DNA of 64,000 nucleotides from JALHST01 sp963798435 (GTDB lineage: Bacteria > Bacteroidota > Bacteroidia > Flavobacteriales > Flavobacteriaceae), in the NCBI GenBank assembly GCA_963798435.1, contig CAWCTF010000006.1, forward strand, positions 630,155-694,154. The letters run 5' to 3'. Shown piece by piece: positions 9,901 to 18,073 of the stretch. Position numbers and translations under genes: made by a program. Within the stretch, counting starts at the first letter, position 1, and each line of letters opens with the position of its first letter. The notes beneath the pieces were generated by a model, which did not search any database, was not told where the DNA came from, and saw only the letters and a list, made by a program, of their open reading frames with translations.

Positions 9901-10717
9901 GCCTTCCCTTTTGGCCGAAAAATCTTTTGTGCTACGGTCGGCCCAAGTCGGTTCTCAGGATTATGATGAATATTCCAATGTAAATAAAATGGCTTTTGGA
10001 GGGAATAAATTTGCCATCCCTACCACTACGGGTTCTTATATGGTACTAAAGCAAGTGGACCTTTCCAACCTGTCTTCCTTGCAGTTACAGGCAATGGCTC
10101 CAATAACACAATTGAATGCGGCTGGGGGCAAGGTAGAATTGCATTTGGGAAGTCCCGAGGGCAAACTGTTGGGGGAATCGCAATTTTTAGAGGCATCGGA
10201 TGCTGGCGGCATGACACCTGCAGTGTTGGTGGTTCCTATTGAATTGCCTGCGGATTTTAATAATGAATTACAGGATCTTTATGTGGTTTTCACAAACGAT
10301 AGGACTAAAAATCCAGGTGCATTAATGATCATATTGGGTACGGATTTTAAAATGGCCATAGAGCCTACACCTATAGTGAATGAAGCATCAGATGAAACTT
10401 CAACGGTATCTGCCGATGACTTTTACACTGGCAAATGGAACTTGACCTTTAAAGGCACTCCCAACGGGGATACTAAAATGATTGCGGATATAAAAAGAAA
10501 TGGTGAAAAGCTGATGGGTAATTTAATTGATCCGGAGGGCAAGAATCCAGTAATTCCAATGACGGACATTAATGAAACATCAGGTGGTATTGAATTTAAA
10601 TTTACCGCCCAAGGTTTTACAGTGCCCGTTAAATTATTCAAGGACGACCAGAACCACCTTAAAGGAAAGATGATGGACAATTTTGAAGCTGTTGCAATAA
10701 GATTAACTAAAAACTAA
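6926..10717 (+). CDS. Multidomain ThuA / sugar dehydrogenase / PKD / cytochrome c lipoprotein
   Basis: The 1263-aa protein begins with a lipoprotein signal ending FISC (C20). Domains in order, approximate: ThuA-like glutamine-amidotransferase fold (27-245, with AGGGYVGVHSATD); glucose/sorbosone dehydrogenase beta-propeller (255-690, with GHRNPFRISVD near 479); PKD domain (700-790); class I cytochrome c with CMACH haem site at C878/C881/H882 and a candidate axial Met near 926 (GEVPMAAHP); a carbohydrate-binding-like beta region (about 990-1145); and a final beta domain (1165-1263). Oxidation of a sugar, with electrons passing to the fused cytochrome, is the likely activity. ThuA domains are linked to 3-keto sugar metabolism in some species. 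It is followed 5 bp downstream by a GH2 gene, so it heads an operon. The frame is intact. Confidence 0.88.
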   Translation: MKLNTFFVLCLVGIFLFISCSESQKTHLLVFSKTDAFRHESIDAGKDALSKMSKEKEFEVTFTEDAEQFSEKELKKYNAVVFLNTTGNVLNDEQQGAFERYVQAGGGYVGVHSATDTEYEWPWYGQLVGAYFQDHPIDPSNVQRGKFTVTQKDHWATQGMPDEFEREDEFYSFKNISPNINVVLTIDEKSYQGGSNPDFHPMSWYQEFDGGRSFYTAMGHTNETYSDPLFLNHLWAGIHYVIGGDSPIPLDYAMARPEENRFTKVVLAEKLDEPMELALLDDERVLFIQRKGEVRIFNTQTQELKTIAKIPVSLKYVNKEGEESVAEDGLLGLNIDPNFAKNHWIYLYYSTLKESANVLSRFELKGEELVMDSEKILLKVPTQREQCCHTGGSIAWDKVGNLYLSTGDNTNPHGSDGFSPSDERTGRSAWDAQKSSANSNDLRGKIIRIKPNEDGTYSIPEGNLFSEGTPKTRPEIYTMGHRNPFRISVDQHTGFVYWGEVGPDANEADSLRGPAGHDEIGQARKAGNFGWPHFVGNNKAYVKYDFAKEKSMGKWDANAPINTSPNNTGQEQLPPAQNAFIWYPYAESEEFPMVGSGGRNAMAGPVYYSEDFKDAERAFPKYYNGKFFAYEWMRGWIMAISMDEEGNLKSMERFMPSYRFSNPMDMQFAANGDLYMLEYGSGWFTANDDARLVRIEYNGGNRLPQVQMAADKMGGAVPFDLKLNAAGTEDPDKDDLEFVWEISSENGFKETLKTSKADITLKDIGVYQVTLTVNDGKGGVNSQSMEVVAGNEPPSLSLDMPKGNKTFYVPNTYLEYDIKVNDKEDGTLGNGINADEVSVTFDYLAEGFDKIEIAQGHRSADASAEFAGGKSLMDASDCMACHKQQEKSIGPSYVDVAMKYKGDGTAEEYLSQKIISGGGGVWGEVPMAAHPQLSAEDAADIAKYILSLANEKSKAATLPTKGSYPTKVKPSDQGKGVYIVRAAYKDKGANNMPSLLAEKSFVLRSAQVGSQDYDEYSNVNKMAFGGNKFAIPTTTGSYMVLKQVDLSNLSSLQLQAMAPITQLNAAGGKVELHLGSPEGKLLGESQFLEASDAGGMTPAVLVVPIELPADFNNELQDLYVVFTNDRTKNPGALMIILGTDFKMAIEPTPIVNEASDETSTVSADDFYTGKWNLTFKGTPNGDTKMIADIKRNGEKLMGNLIDPEGKNPVIPMTDINETSGGIEFKFTAQGFTVPVKLFKDDQNHLKGKMMDNFEAVAIRLTKN

Positions 10718-10722
10718 AGGAA

Positions 10723-13272
10723 ATGAGAATTACCCTTTATAGTATCATTTATATTTTTTTGATACAGAGTTCATTTTTTAGTTGCTCAAAAAATACAAAT
10801 AATGAAATAGCATCCCGATATCGGGAACTAAATTCGAATTGGAAATTTATCCGCGATTCCGTGCCTAACGCCCAAAATCCGGAATTAGATGATTCGCAAT
10901 GGACAAGTGTGGACCTTCCACATGATTTTAGCATGAAGAACATTCCCGGGGAAGATGGACCCGATAAAGTCGGACCGTTTAGCAAAACTGCCCCCGGAAA
11001 TGGTAATTCTACGGGCCAAATACCAGGTGGTACCGGTTGGTACAGAAAGGAATTTACCATTGACCGATCTGACGTTGGTAAGTCGGCCATTTTGAAGTTT
11101 GACGGTATTTATGAAGAATCAGAAATATGGGTAAATGGACAAAAAGTAGTGGAACATAAAAATGGATATACGCCTTTCTGGTTTGATGTTACCCCTTTCC
11201 TTAATGAAATAGGGAAACCCAATCTAATTGCCGTAAAAGTGGAGAATCTGGGACGGAATTCACGCTGGTACAGCGGATCCGGAATATATAGGAATGTACA
11301 TCTTGTGATGGTACCGTCAGTACATATCCCGGAATGGGGCATTTATATTACCACTCCTGTAGTCGATGAAAAAACAGCTTCGGTGTTCGTCGAGATTACA
11401 GCTAGCAACGATGCTGAAAGTGAATCCGAAGTTTTATGTACCATAAACATTAAGGACAAGCAGGGTAATCTTGCAGGCACGGTTTCCGAAAGTATCAAGG
11501 TGTCCGCAGCATCCGATAAAATGATAAAAAAACAAATCGAGATACAAAATCCAATGCTTTGGTCAGTGGAGAATCCAAATGTGTATTCCGCTGAGATAAC
11601 GCTACAATCGGATGGACAGAAAATGGATTCGTATACTCAGTCCTTTGGCATCCGAACTGTTTCATTTTCGGCCGATAAAGGATTTCTTCTGAATGGAAAA
11701 TCTGTGCTTTTAAAGGGCGGGTGCTTGCACCATGATAATGGTTTTTTGGGTGCCGCTGCTATCGATCGGGCAGAGAGACGAAAGGTAGCCTTGATGAAGG
11801 CGAATGGGTATAATGCTATCCGCTGTGCCCATAATCCTCCATCGGAAGCATTTTTGAATGCCTGCGATGAATTAGGAATGTTGGTAATCGATGAATTCAC
11901 CGATATGTGGGAATCCTATAAAAATCCCCAGGATTATTCCGTCCATTTTAAAGAATACTGGAAAAAGGACCTGACGGATATGCTACTGCGGGATAGGAAC
12001 CACCCGAGTATTATTATGTGGAGCATTGGCAATGAGATACCAAAAGAAAATGTTCAAGAAGGCGTTCGAATAGGAAAGCAGCTCGCCGCTTATGTCCGAC
12101 AAATGGATGGCACCAGGGCGGTAACTGAGGCCGTTACTTCGGTGTTCACCCCCGAAGGATGGGAAAATTCCGCAGATATTTTCGGAATACTGGATGTGAG
12201 CGGATATAATTATCAGCCACAACGTTACGCGAAAGACCATGAAAAGTTTCCGGATAGAATCATGTACGGTTCGGAATCGTTTCCATTGGATGCCTATGAG
12301 TATTGGACTGCGGTTGAAAAATATCCCCATGTTATTGGTGACTTTGTATGGACCTCCATGGACTATATTGGGGAGGTCGCCCTTGCCCATTCCAATTACG
12401 TGCCGGAAAAGGAAAAGGTAGTTTTTAAGCTTCCCGATTACTCCATACCTGCATCTGCTAAGATTTTTGATATGATGGAAGGGATGCCTTCGGCTTGGCC
12501 CAATTATGTGGCATGGTGTGGAGATTTTGACCTGACCGGGGAAAAGAAGCCCCAGATGCTATACCGTGATGTACTCTGGGATAATAGTGTAATTGAAATA
12601 AACGTTCATGAGCCAATTGAAAATGGAATGGCCGAGAACGTAAGCGGTTGGGGATGGCCCAAGGAATGGCCTATATGGAATTGGGCAGGTCATGAAGGCA
12701 AACCAATGCAGGTACGGGTCTTTACAAAAGCGCCCAAGGCTAGGCTTGAATTGAACGGTGAACTTGTTGGTGAGAAAGTACTTTCAGCGGAGGACAAATA
12801 TATTGCCGTTTTTGAGGTACCCTATAAAGCTGGGGAACTTACGGCCATAGCTTTGGAAGAAGGAAAAGAAACGGCTAGGAAGATTCTTAGAACCGCTGGG
12901 GCACCAGTAGCCATACGACTTACGCCAGAACGGAATTCACTGAACCCTGATCGCAATGATCTTGCCTATGTAAAAATCGAGGTTGTGGACGGAAGTGGCA
13001 ATGTAGTTCCTTCCGATGCCGTACAAATTAAGATTTCTGTTTCAGGAACTGGTGAACTCGTTGGTTCAGGTTCTGGAAATCCTTCGGACATGGAAAGCGT
13101 AAACAATGAAACCGTCAAAACCTATAAAGGAAAGGCCCAAGCAATTCTAAGACCTTACACCAATTGTGGCTCCATTTCTCTCAAAGTGGAATCCGAAGGA
13201 TTGACTAGTGGGGAATTGCAAATAGATTGCACTGTAAACAAGCCTTCAATATTAAAAGATGAAAGTAAATGA
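10723..13272 (+). CDS. Glycoside hydrolase family 2 (beta-galactosidase/glucuronidase-like) lipoprotein
   Basis: The 849-aa protein has a lipoprotein-type signal (SSFFSC, C21) and the GH2 layout. A jelly-roll sugar-binding domain spans about 35-200, an Ig-like domain about 205-310 and a TIM barrel about 315-610, followed by two carboxyl beta domains. The acid/base glutamate is in WSIGNE (E438) and the nucleophile in YGSES (E518), both present. An exo-acting hydrolase of beta-galactosides or glucuronides is expected. Exact specificity cannot be read from sequence. It lies 5 bp after the dehydrogenase fusion and overlaps the following SDR gene by 14 bp, so the three are surely co-transcribed, and the sugar released here may feed the dehydrogenase. 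Confidence 0.92.
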   Translation: MRITLYSIIYIFLIQSSFFSCSKNTNNEIASRYRELNSNWKFIRDSVPNAQNPELDDSQWTSVDLPHDFSMKNIPGEDGPDKVGPFSKTAPGNGNSTGQIPGGTGWYRKEFTIDRSDVGKSAILKFDGIYEESEIWVNGQKVVEHKNGYTPFWFDVTPFLNEIGKPNLIAVKVENLGRNSRWYSGSGIYRNVHLVMVPSVHIPEWGIYITTPVVDEKTASVFVEITASNDAESESEVLCTINIKDKQGNLAGTVSESIKVSAASDKMIKKQIEIQNPMLWSVENPNVYSAEITLQSDGQKMDSYTQSFGIRTVSFSADKGFLLNGKSVLLKGGCLHHDNGFLGAAAIDRAERRKVALMKANGYNAIRCAHNPPSEAFLNACDELGMLVIDEFTDMWESYKNPQDYSVHFKEYWKKDLTDMLLRDRNHPSIIMWSIGNEIPKENVQEGVRIGKQLAAYVRQMDGTRAVTEAVTSVFTPEGWENSADIFGILDVSGYNYQPQRYAKDHEKFPDRIMYGSESFPLDAYEYWTAVEKYPHVIGDFVWTSMDYIGEVALAHSNYVPEKEKVVFKLPDYSIPASAKIFDMMEGMPSAWPNYVAWCGDFDLTGEKKPQMLYRDVLWDNSVIEINVHEPIENGMAENVSGWGWPKEWPIWNWAGHEGKPMQVRVFTKAPKARLELNGELVGEKVLSAEDKYIAVFEVPYKAGELTAIALEEGKETARKILRTAGAPVAIRLTPERNSLNPDRNDLAYVKIEVVDGSGNVVPSDAVQIKISVSGTGELVGSGSGNPSDMESVNNETVKTYKGKAQAILRPYTNCGSISLKVESEGLTSGELQIDCTVNKPSILKDESK

Positions 13273-14064
13273 TAAGGTAATCGTTGTTACGGGAGGAGGT
13301 GGTGGCCTTGGCCAGGCACTCGTACTGAACCTATTGAGAACGGGTGCCAGAGTTGCTGCGGTAGATATCAATGAAGAGGCACTGAAGGAAACCAGAAAAG
13401 CTACGCCGGTGGTCAAAACGGGAATCTCACCATCCATGTGCTGGACATTACAGATAAGGTTAAAGTATTATCCTTTCCGGAAGAAGTAATTAAGACCCAT
13501 GGTGCGGTAGATGGCATTATCAATAATGCAGGCATTATTCAGCCCTTTGTTCATGTAAACGATCTTGATTATAAGAAAATTGAACAGGTCATGGACATCA
13601 ACTTCTATGGGTCTCTTTACATGGTCAAGGCCTTTTTGCCTCATTTGTTGAAACGACCCGTAGCCCATATAGTTAATATATCGAGCCTTGGGGGATTTAT
13701 GCCCTTTCCGGGCCAGACCATCTATGGTGCTTCAAAGGCAGCCTTAAAATTGTTGACCGAAGGTCTTTATGCGGAATTGAAAGCTACCAACGTTAAGGTG
13801 ACTATCATTCACCCTGGGGCCATGTCCACAAAGATTATGTCCAATTCTGGTTTGGAAGAAGTTGAAGCAGAAGATGATACGGCTAGGAATTCCATGGTAC
13901 TGAGTCCTGAAAATGCTGCATTACAAGTTATCAAGGCAATGGAAAAGGATAAGTTCAGGGCCATGGTGGGCAAGGATGCCGTAATGTTGGATATTTTATA
14001 CCGATTGAGTCCGCGAAGGGCTGTAGATTTTATCGTTAAAAAGATGGGAGGCATAAAAAAGTAA
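13259..14064 (+). CDS. SDR-family oxidoreductase (one frameshift)
   Basis: The short-chain dehydrogenase has the nucleotide-binding motif TGGGGGLG (residues 11-18), the NNAG motif and the catalytic YGASK, ending at IVKKMGGIKK. The frame breaks near 13416-13420. The first part is read from the ATG at 13259. The remainder continues one frame over from about 13420 (NGNLTIHVLDITD). Adding one A to the AAAA run would restore a single protein of about 268 aa, the usual SDR length, so a homopolymer indel or very recent mutation is likely. The start codon sits inside the end of the GH2 gene, showing translational coupling. It is probably an NAD(P)-dependent reductase acting on the sugar or keto-sugar handled by the operon (inference). 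Confidence 0.8.
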
Positions 14065-14127
14065 TATCTATTTCGTTTTAGAGCTATTAAATAATCGGGG
14101 CTGCCCTTTCAAGTCCTAAGACAGGGT

Positions 14128-14886
14128 TTAAGATAGAGAATAGGCAATCAAACCTGAAACAAAGGCGATGAACATATTTATAGCGGCAAAAAGTAGAAAT
14201 GATAATACGGTAAGACCAAAAGATTTGATTTTGGAGAGGTTAGTGAAGAACTGGGAATAGCACCAATACATCAATCCGAAATCTATCAACTGAAAAAATG
14301 GGATATAATTCTTAAAGCCATCTGTATTACTACTATGATACATATACAATACCGTAAACAATCCAAGGGAAACTAATAAAACTAAGCCTCTACAATAGGT
14401 GTTGAGCACTAAATGCTCAGCTACATTATAGCCTTGCTTTTTAAACACATGATAAGAGGCAATTGTCGTACTTATAATCATAATAAGGCTAGCATATGCA
14501 AAATGGTCTAAACTCCAATTGATAACTTTTATATAACCATTCAAAAAATTGTCAGAAGTAGTGACGTTATTTACCTGGAACGAATCAGGAATTAAGAAGT
14601 GATAAAGTAAGCCATATAATGTCGCGCAGACAATAACAAATGAAAAGGGTTTAAAATGCCTAACTCTTTTTCCTTCGATATATTCCCGAATCGAATGCCC
14701 GGGTCTTGTAAGTAATTGCTTAATGGTATAGGTAATTCCATTATGAAACTGAAAAAGTCCATCTTGCAAATCATTCAGAATATGATGCATATTTAGTCTA
14801 TGAGTATTTGCTTTTTGACCACATTCATTACAATAATTACCATAAAACCGGTTGTTACAATTTTTGCAGTTTACTGTATTTTGCAT
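14128..14886 (-). CDS. DUF3667 membrane protein
   Basis: The start is taken at MQNTVNC, because a zinc-ribbon pair (CKNC and CNEC) follows at once, typical of DUF3667. A conserved core then reads LLTRPGHSIREYIEGKRVRHFKPFSF, split here as LLTRPGHSIREYI and EGKRVRHFKPFSF, and four or five membrane helices follow. About 252 aa. The family is widespread in Bacteroidota and of unknown function. The gene stands alone, convergent with the SDR gene. An upstream ATG nine codons earlier is possible. Confidence 0.85.
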   Translation of the reverse strand: MQNTVNCKNCNNRFYGNYCNECGQKANTHRLNMHHILNDLQDGLFQFHNGITYTIKQLLTRPGHSIREYIEGKRVRHFKPFSFVIVCATLYGLLYHFLIPDSFQVNNVTTSDNFLNGYIKVINWSLDHFAYASLIMIISTTIASYHVFKKQGYNVAEHLVLNTYCRGLVLLVSLGLFTVLYMYHSSNTDGFKNYIPFFQLIDFGLMYWCYSQFFTNLSKIKSFGLTVLSFLLFAAINMFIAFVSGLIAYSLS

Positions 14887-15144
14887 TTTGTGGATATACT
14901 TTAACCTTAGCACAAATAACCAATAATCAATAACTTGGATTGTACAATATAAGGAAATATGGCGACGTATAGTTCTGAGTTAAACTCTTCAAAATCAAAT
15001 TTTAAATTCTAATATTGTTCAGTTTTTCAATCTGGTTTGGGAAATTCAAAAATCACCTTCAAGGTTCGAATCGTGGTTCCTCGACGAACCTATATGTTAA
15101 AGCTCCTTGTTCACCGACCTTTATGAAATATTAAGTAGAAATAA

Positions 15145-15314
15145 GGACACCCAATAGGACACCTTCGATATGAAATTTGTACTGATTTAGGGTGTTTTGG
15201 CAGTGTTCTTAAAAACAGAAAACCCTGATAATCAATTGATTATCAGGGTTTAAAAATATTCAGTCGGGCCTGCCTGACGGAGATCATTTTCAATAATCGA
15301 AGTCAGGGTGGCAG
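15145..15314 (+). repeat. Relic repeat, copy 3 (GGACAC type, long form)
   Basis: The unit begins GGACACccaatAGGACAC and shares with copy 2 the blocks GGGTGTTTTGGCAGTGTT and CAGTCGGGCCTGCCTGACGG plus GAGATCATTTTCAATAATCG. It differs by a 30-bp palindrome with AT-rich flanks set between the two blocks. Confidence 0.65.
15221..15250. terminator. Perfect 30-bp palindrome (bidirectional terminator-like)
   Basis: AACCCTGATAATCAA is followed directly by its reverse complement, with A and T runs on both sides. It resembles a bidirectional intrinsic terminator. It is present in relic repeat copy 3 and absent from copy 2. Confidence 0.6.
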
Positions 15315-15436
15315 AAGTAGCTGCGCTGAACCTGTAGGAGGGTCGGTGCTCAACCAAAGCCAGAACCCTAACGCGTTCTATGTCTTTTTTGTTCTCATTT
15401 CGCACTGAAAGCTCCGCTTTAAGCTCATTCAAACAA

Positions 15437-15464
15437 AAAAGCCAGACATTACTGTCTGGCTTTT
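15437..15464. terminator. Hairpin terminator
   Basis: AAAAGCCAGACA - TTAC - TGTCTGGCTTTT is a perfect 12-bp stem with a four-base loop. In flavobacterial genomes such hairpins often sit just past tRNA genes, and the tRNA-end-like GGGGTGGCAG follows 10 bp later. No intact tRNA remains. Confidence 0.65.
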
Positions 15465-15543
15465 GTTGGTCGGGGTGGCAGCGTTAGAATCCCCACTGCA
15501 GACCCTTTGAAAATCAATATGTTATCTCGATTTTTTCAGAATA

Positions 15544-15586
15544 GGACACCTAATAGGACACCTATCCTGGCGTTTTGGTGCTTTCG
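15544..15586 (+). repeat. Relic repeat, copy 4 (GGACAC type)
   Basis: GGACACctaatAGGACAC followed by GGCGTTTTGGTGCTTTCG is the same arrangement and orientation as copy 1 at 310-352. Between copies 1 and 4 lie some 15 kb of oxidoreductase, glycosidase and regulator genes. Confidence 0.6.
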
Positions 15587-15664
15587 TACCATAAATATAA
15601 GAAAGGTTTATTAAAACGGTCCATAATGATTCAAATCGAATTTAACCGTTGCAAAATAAAGATC

Positions 15665-15883
15665 CTAAATGTCATGAACTTTTAAATTGGCTTTTTCATA
15701 TCCTACAAACTGCTTTAACTTTTTTAAATAGTTTTGCATTGGCATCAAAACCATTTTGGACAATAAAGAAGCAACTGCATTATTTGAGACTAATTTGTCA
15801 GTACAACCCTTTTTAAGTTGTCTAATATCATTTATATTCTTTTCTTCTTTTAAAAGTGAGTAAACGATTTCGTATAGAACTCA
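15665..15883 (-). other. Short open frame without ATG (possible gene stump)
   Basis: Overlapping the last bases of the hydrolase gene in another frame, about 70 codons stay open with plausible composition (LKEEKNINDIRQLKK, then MPMQNYLKKLKQFVGYEKA) and end at a TAG. There is no start codon until an internal ATG. It could be the tail of a lost gene or chance. I do not recognise a family. Confidence 0.25.
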
Positions 15884-16821
15884 ATGATTGCTTTTGAAAC
15901 GGATTGCGCCGCAATCTTGTCAGACCAAATAGAAGTGTGATCTGCTTTTTCGATTATTACAGTTTTGGCATCTTTGCTAAGATTGGCCAATTCTTTCTGG
16001 TATTTTCTCCATTGCATATCATTTCGAATATGGTCACCGCCAATGATAACCAGCAACGGTATTGTTCCTGCTATCGTTGATTGATTTACTTCGCTGTTCG
16101 TGGTTGCGATCGCTTTGAATTCATCTTTTTGTGCTTCCCAATAATTTGTACTTGCAGCAATGGCGGTAATTTCTGACTTTTCTTTTTCAGGAAATCCGTT
16201 AGGGAGTTGCACTAGATTTTTAAACCGCATAAAGCCTATTCTTGCCAACCAAGGAGCAACGGCTAACATTTTTGAAATATTTTGAAATTCAATTTCACCA
16301 GCCTTCGTTCTATCGAATTGATCCGGATGTGAAGATTCAAGAAGTACTAAACCTTTTATTTCATTGGGATACAATGATGCAAATATTCTGGTGTATAAAC
16401 CCCCGAAAGAGTGACCTACTAAAATATAGGGTCCGGATACATTTGCGCTCTTTAATGTTTCATGTAGTTCCTTGGCTATAGAAACACCATCTCTTTTTGT
16501 GTTCACAATATCACTCCAACCATATCCTGGTCGATCATAAGACACAACCTGTGTGAATTGTTCTAGATCAGATTGTATGAATTTCCAGGCCGAAGAAGTT
16601 CCACCCAATCCCCCTACTAAAATAATGGTAGGTTTTTTCATATTTGATTTTCCCGTAATAAGAACGTGAATTTTTTTTCCGTTCATAGAAATCAATCTTC
16701 CTGGAAATGGGTAATTTTTATTATCCGATGATGTTGCCACATTTTGATAAATAACACCAGTTAGTAAAATCAGGAGTAAAAAGAGCGCCAAATAAATCGT
16801 GATTTTAAGTAATTTTTTCAT
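15850..16821 (-). CDS. Alpha/beta hydrolase, membrane-anchored
   Basis: The start is taken at MKKLLKITIYL (16821), because the next 20 residues form a signal anchor. Going 20 codons further upstream adds only a non-hydrophobic extension. The fold shows an oxyanion region LVGGLGGTSSAW, the nucleophile elbow GHSFGG, a late Asp in LVIIGGDHIRND and the His in EKADHTSIW. About 323 aa. Substrate unknown: family members cleave esters or act as haloperoxidase-like or lipase-like enzymes. It is first in reading order among minus-strand genes that continue to 23.9 kb, though separate spacing suggests its own promoter. Confidence 0.85.
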   Translation of the reverse strand: MKKLLKITIYLALFLLLILLTGVIYQNVATSSDNKNYPFPGRLISMNGKKIHVLITGKSNMKKPTIILVGGLGGTSSAWKFIQSDLEQFTQVVSYDRPGYGWSDIVNTKRDGVSIAKELHETLKSANVSGPYILVGHSFGGLYTRIFASLYPNEIKGLVLLESSHPDQFDRTKAGEIEFQNISKMLAVAPWLARIGFMRFKNLVQLPNGFPEKEKSEITAIAASTNYWEAQKDEFKAIATTNSEVNQSTIAGTIPLLVIIGGDHIRNDMQWRKYQKELANLSKDAKTVIIEKADHTSIWSDKIAAQSVSKAIIEFYTKSFTHF

Positions 16822-16943
16822 CGAGATGTTTAGTTGTTTAAAAATTGATTGCCAATTTAGAAATTGACTTATAATCTCCAATTACAATTAAGGGGTTGAT
16901 TCAACAAATTCAACCTGTATTTAATTGGAGCGTTCCTCAAAGA

Positions 16944-17627
16944 TCACTTATCCAACATTTTTTCTATAAATGGAATCAAAACATTGGGAATAAAATCGAC
17001 AAGAAAATGCGCTATTATATTTATTTTTAAATCCTTTGTTTTCCAGTATGAATACGCAAAAATCAAGCCTAGCACAAAGGAGATTAGAATTCCGCCTACG
17101 CCTTGTTTATAATGAAGTAAGCCAAATGTTAAAGCTGGCAATAGAAAATAAATAATCCATTTTCGGGAAAGTTTTGCCAACCTTTCCATAATATATCCCC
17201 TATAAAAAATCTCTTCAACAATACCCGCTCTTAAAACTACCAGAGTCATTGTCCAAAGTGAAATAGTGGCGTATCGTTTGCTTTCAATCCCTTCGCCAAA
17301 AGATATCCCTGCCAAATTCAATATTGCCACGCAGCCTAGTAAGGCAACTATACAGATAACCGCTAACAACAAACTCGTCAATATCGACTTCCCCCAGTGC
17401 CTGTTGTGTAGACCTATCGATGCTAGATCAAGCTTCTCTCCTTTATATACTAACACTATCAAAATGGTAGCAATAAAAAATATGCACAATTCCCGTTTTA
17501 TTACAAATGAGTTAGGTACGGTATCAGAAGTCGATCCAAGACTAAAACCAAGATTGATGAGTGGCGCTCCAAAGAATGCTATAAATAGACCAAATAGTGT
17601 ATATGTTAAAATTCTATTATTTTCCAT
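16944..17627 (-). CDS. CPBP-family intramembrane glutamic endopeptidase
   Basis: The 227-aa protein has about seven hydrophobic segments and the ABI/CAAX-protease signature. E138 and E139 followed by R143 (VEEIFYRG), H162 (FGLLHYKQG) and H197 (IIAHFLVD) form the expected active-site residues inside the membrane. Relatives cleave prenylated proteins or process peptides, and in bacteria some give immunity to peptide toxins. It lies 123 bp upstream of the hydrolase on the same strand. The frame is intact. Confidence 0.9.
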   Translation of the reverse strand: MENNRILTYTLFGLFIAFFGAPLINLGFSLGSTSDTVPNSFVIKRELCIFFIATILIVLVYKGEKLDLASIGLHNRHWGKSILTSLLLAVICIVALLGCVAILNLAGISFGEGIESKRYATISLWTMTLVVLRAGIVEEIFYRGYIMERLAKLSRKWIIYFLLPALTFGLLHYKQGVGGILISFVLGLIFAYSYWKTKDLKINIIAHFLVDFIPNVLIPFIEKMLDK

Positions 17628-17871
17628 GATTTAGTGATTGATTAGATTAGTAATTCGTATTCGATTCAATTATCAAGTATCCGCGTCTTCCAATAGTAAA
17701 AATTTTGGTTCGAAAAAGTTCCAATAGATTATGCTGTGCTTTCAAAACCTACTTTCACCTTCAATAAGAAGCCATTAATGAATTTCCATTTTTTGATATT
17801 TTGAACTAAACATTTTATTTATTCGGCTTCATATAATTTGAGATCCTACGCCCAATTGATAACCAGACGAT

Positions 17872-18051
17872 TTAAATTAGAAGCCTATGCAAGTCGTTTA
17901 AAGATTCGACGACAGTGCGACCGTAGCCTCTGACGATTTCATAACCTTTGTGATCTATCAGAACCGCCAAATGTTCATTATCTTCCTTTCTAAACTTTAA
18001 ATATTCCAATTCCATTATATTAATTTTGGGATTCATTATAATTGTTTTCAT
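17872..18051 (-). CDS. Small 59-aa conserved-looking protein
   Basis: The frame runs from ATG at 18051 to TAA at 17872 and begins MKTIIMNPKINIMELEYLKF. The second half has well-formed beta/helix character (HLAVLIDHKGYEIVRGYG, then TVVESLNDLHRLLI). The pattern RGYG-x-(T/S)-x-x-E-(A/S)-(I/L)-NDLH is one I associate with short Bacteroidota proteins of unknown role. It starts 22 bp after another 59-aa ORF in the same direction, suggesting a two-gene unit. Function unknown. Confidence 0.5.
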   Translation of the reverse strand: MKTIIMNPKINIMELEYLKFRKEDNEHLAVLIDHKGYEIVRGYGRTVVESLNDLHRLLI

Positions 18052-18073
18052 ATTAATTTGTTTAGTGGTTTCA

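Larger units (their letters stand above)
14914..15849. other. Gene-free interval with relic repeats and hairpins
   Basis: About 0.9 kb contains relic repeat copies 3 and 4, two strong hairpins and a stretch GGTCGGGGTGGCAGCG (15469) that resembles the antisense 3' end of a tRNA but lacks a complete cloverleaf. A 60-aa minus frame (15250-15432) lies over the repeat and looks spurious. This is probably a scar of an integrated element. Confidence 0.5.

Noticed and set aside
13259..14064. Programmed frameshift in the SDR gene
   Set aside because: No slippery heptamer with a downstream structure could be seen. An extra A in an AAAA run is a simpler explanation.
15250..15432. 60-aa minus ORF over repeat copy 3
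   Set aside because: It is translated repeat sequence of the kind that gives spurious proteins next to tRNA ends. No independent support.
15469..15510. tRNA gene suggested by GGTCGGGGTGGCAGCGTTAGAA
   Set aside because: It resembles the antisense 3' end of a flavobacterial tRNA, but the T-loop consensus fails and no anticodon or D-arm can be folded. Treated as a relic.
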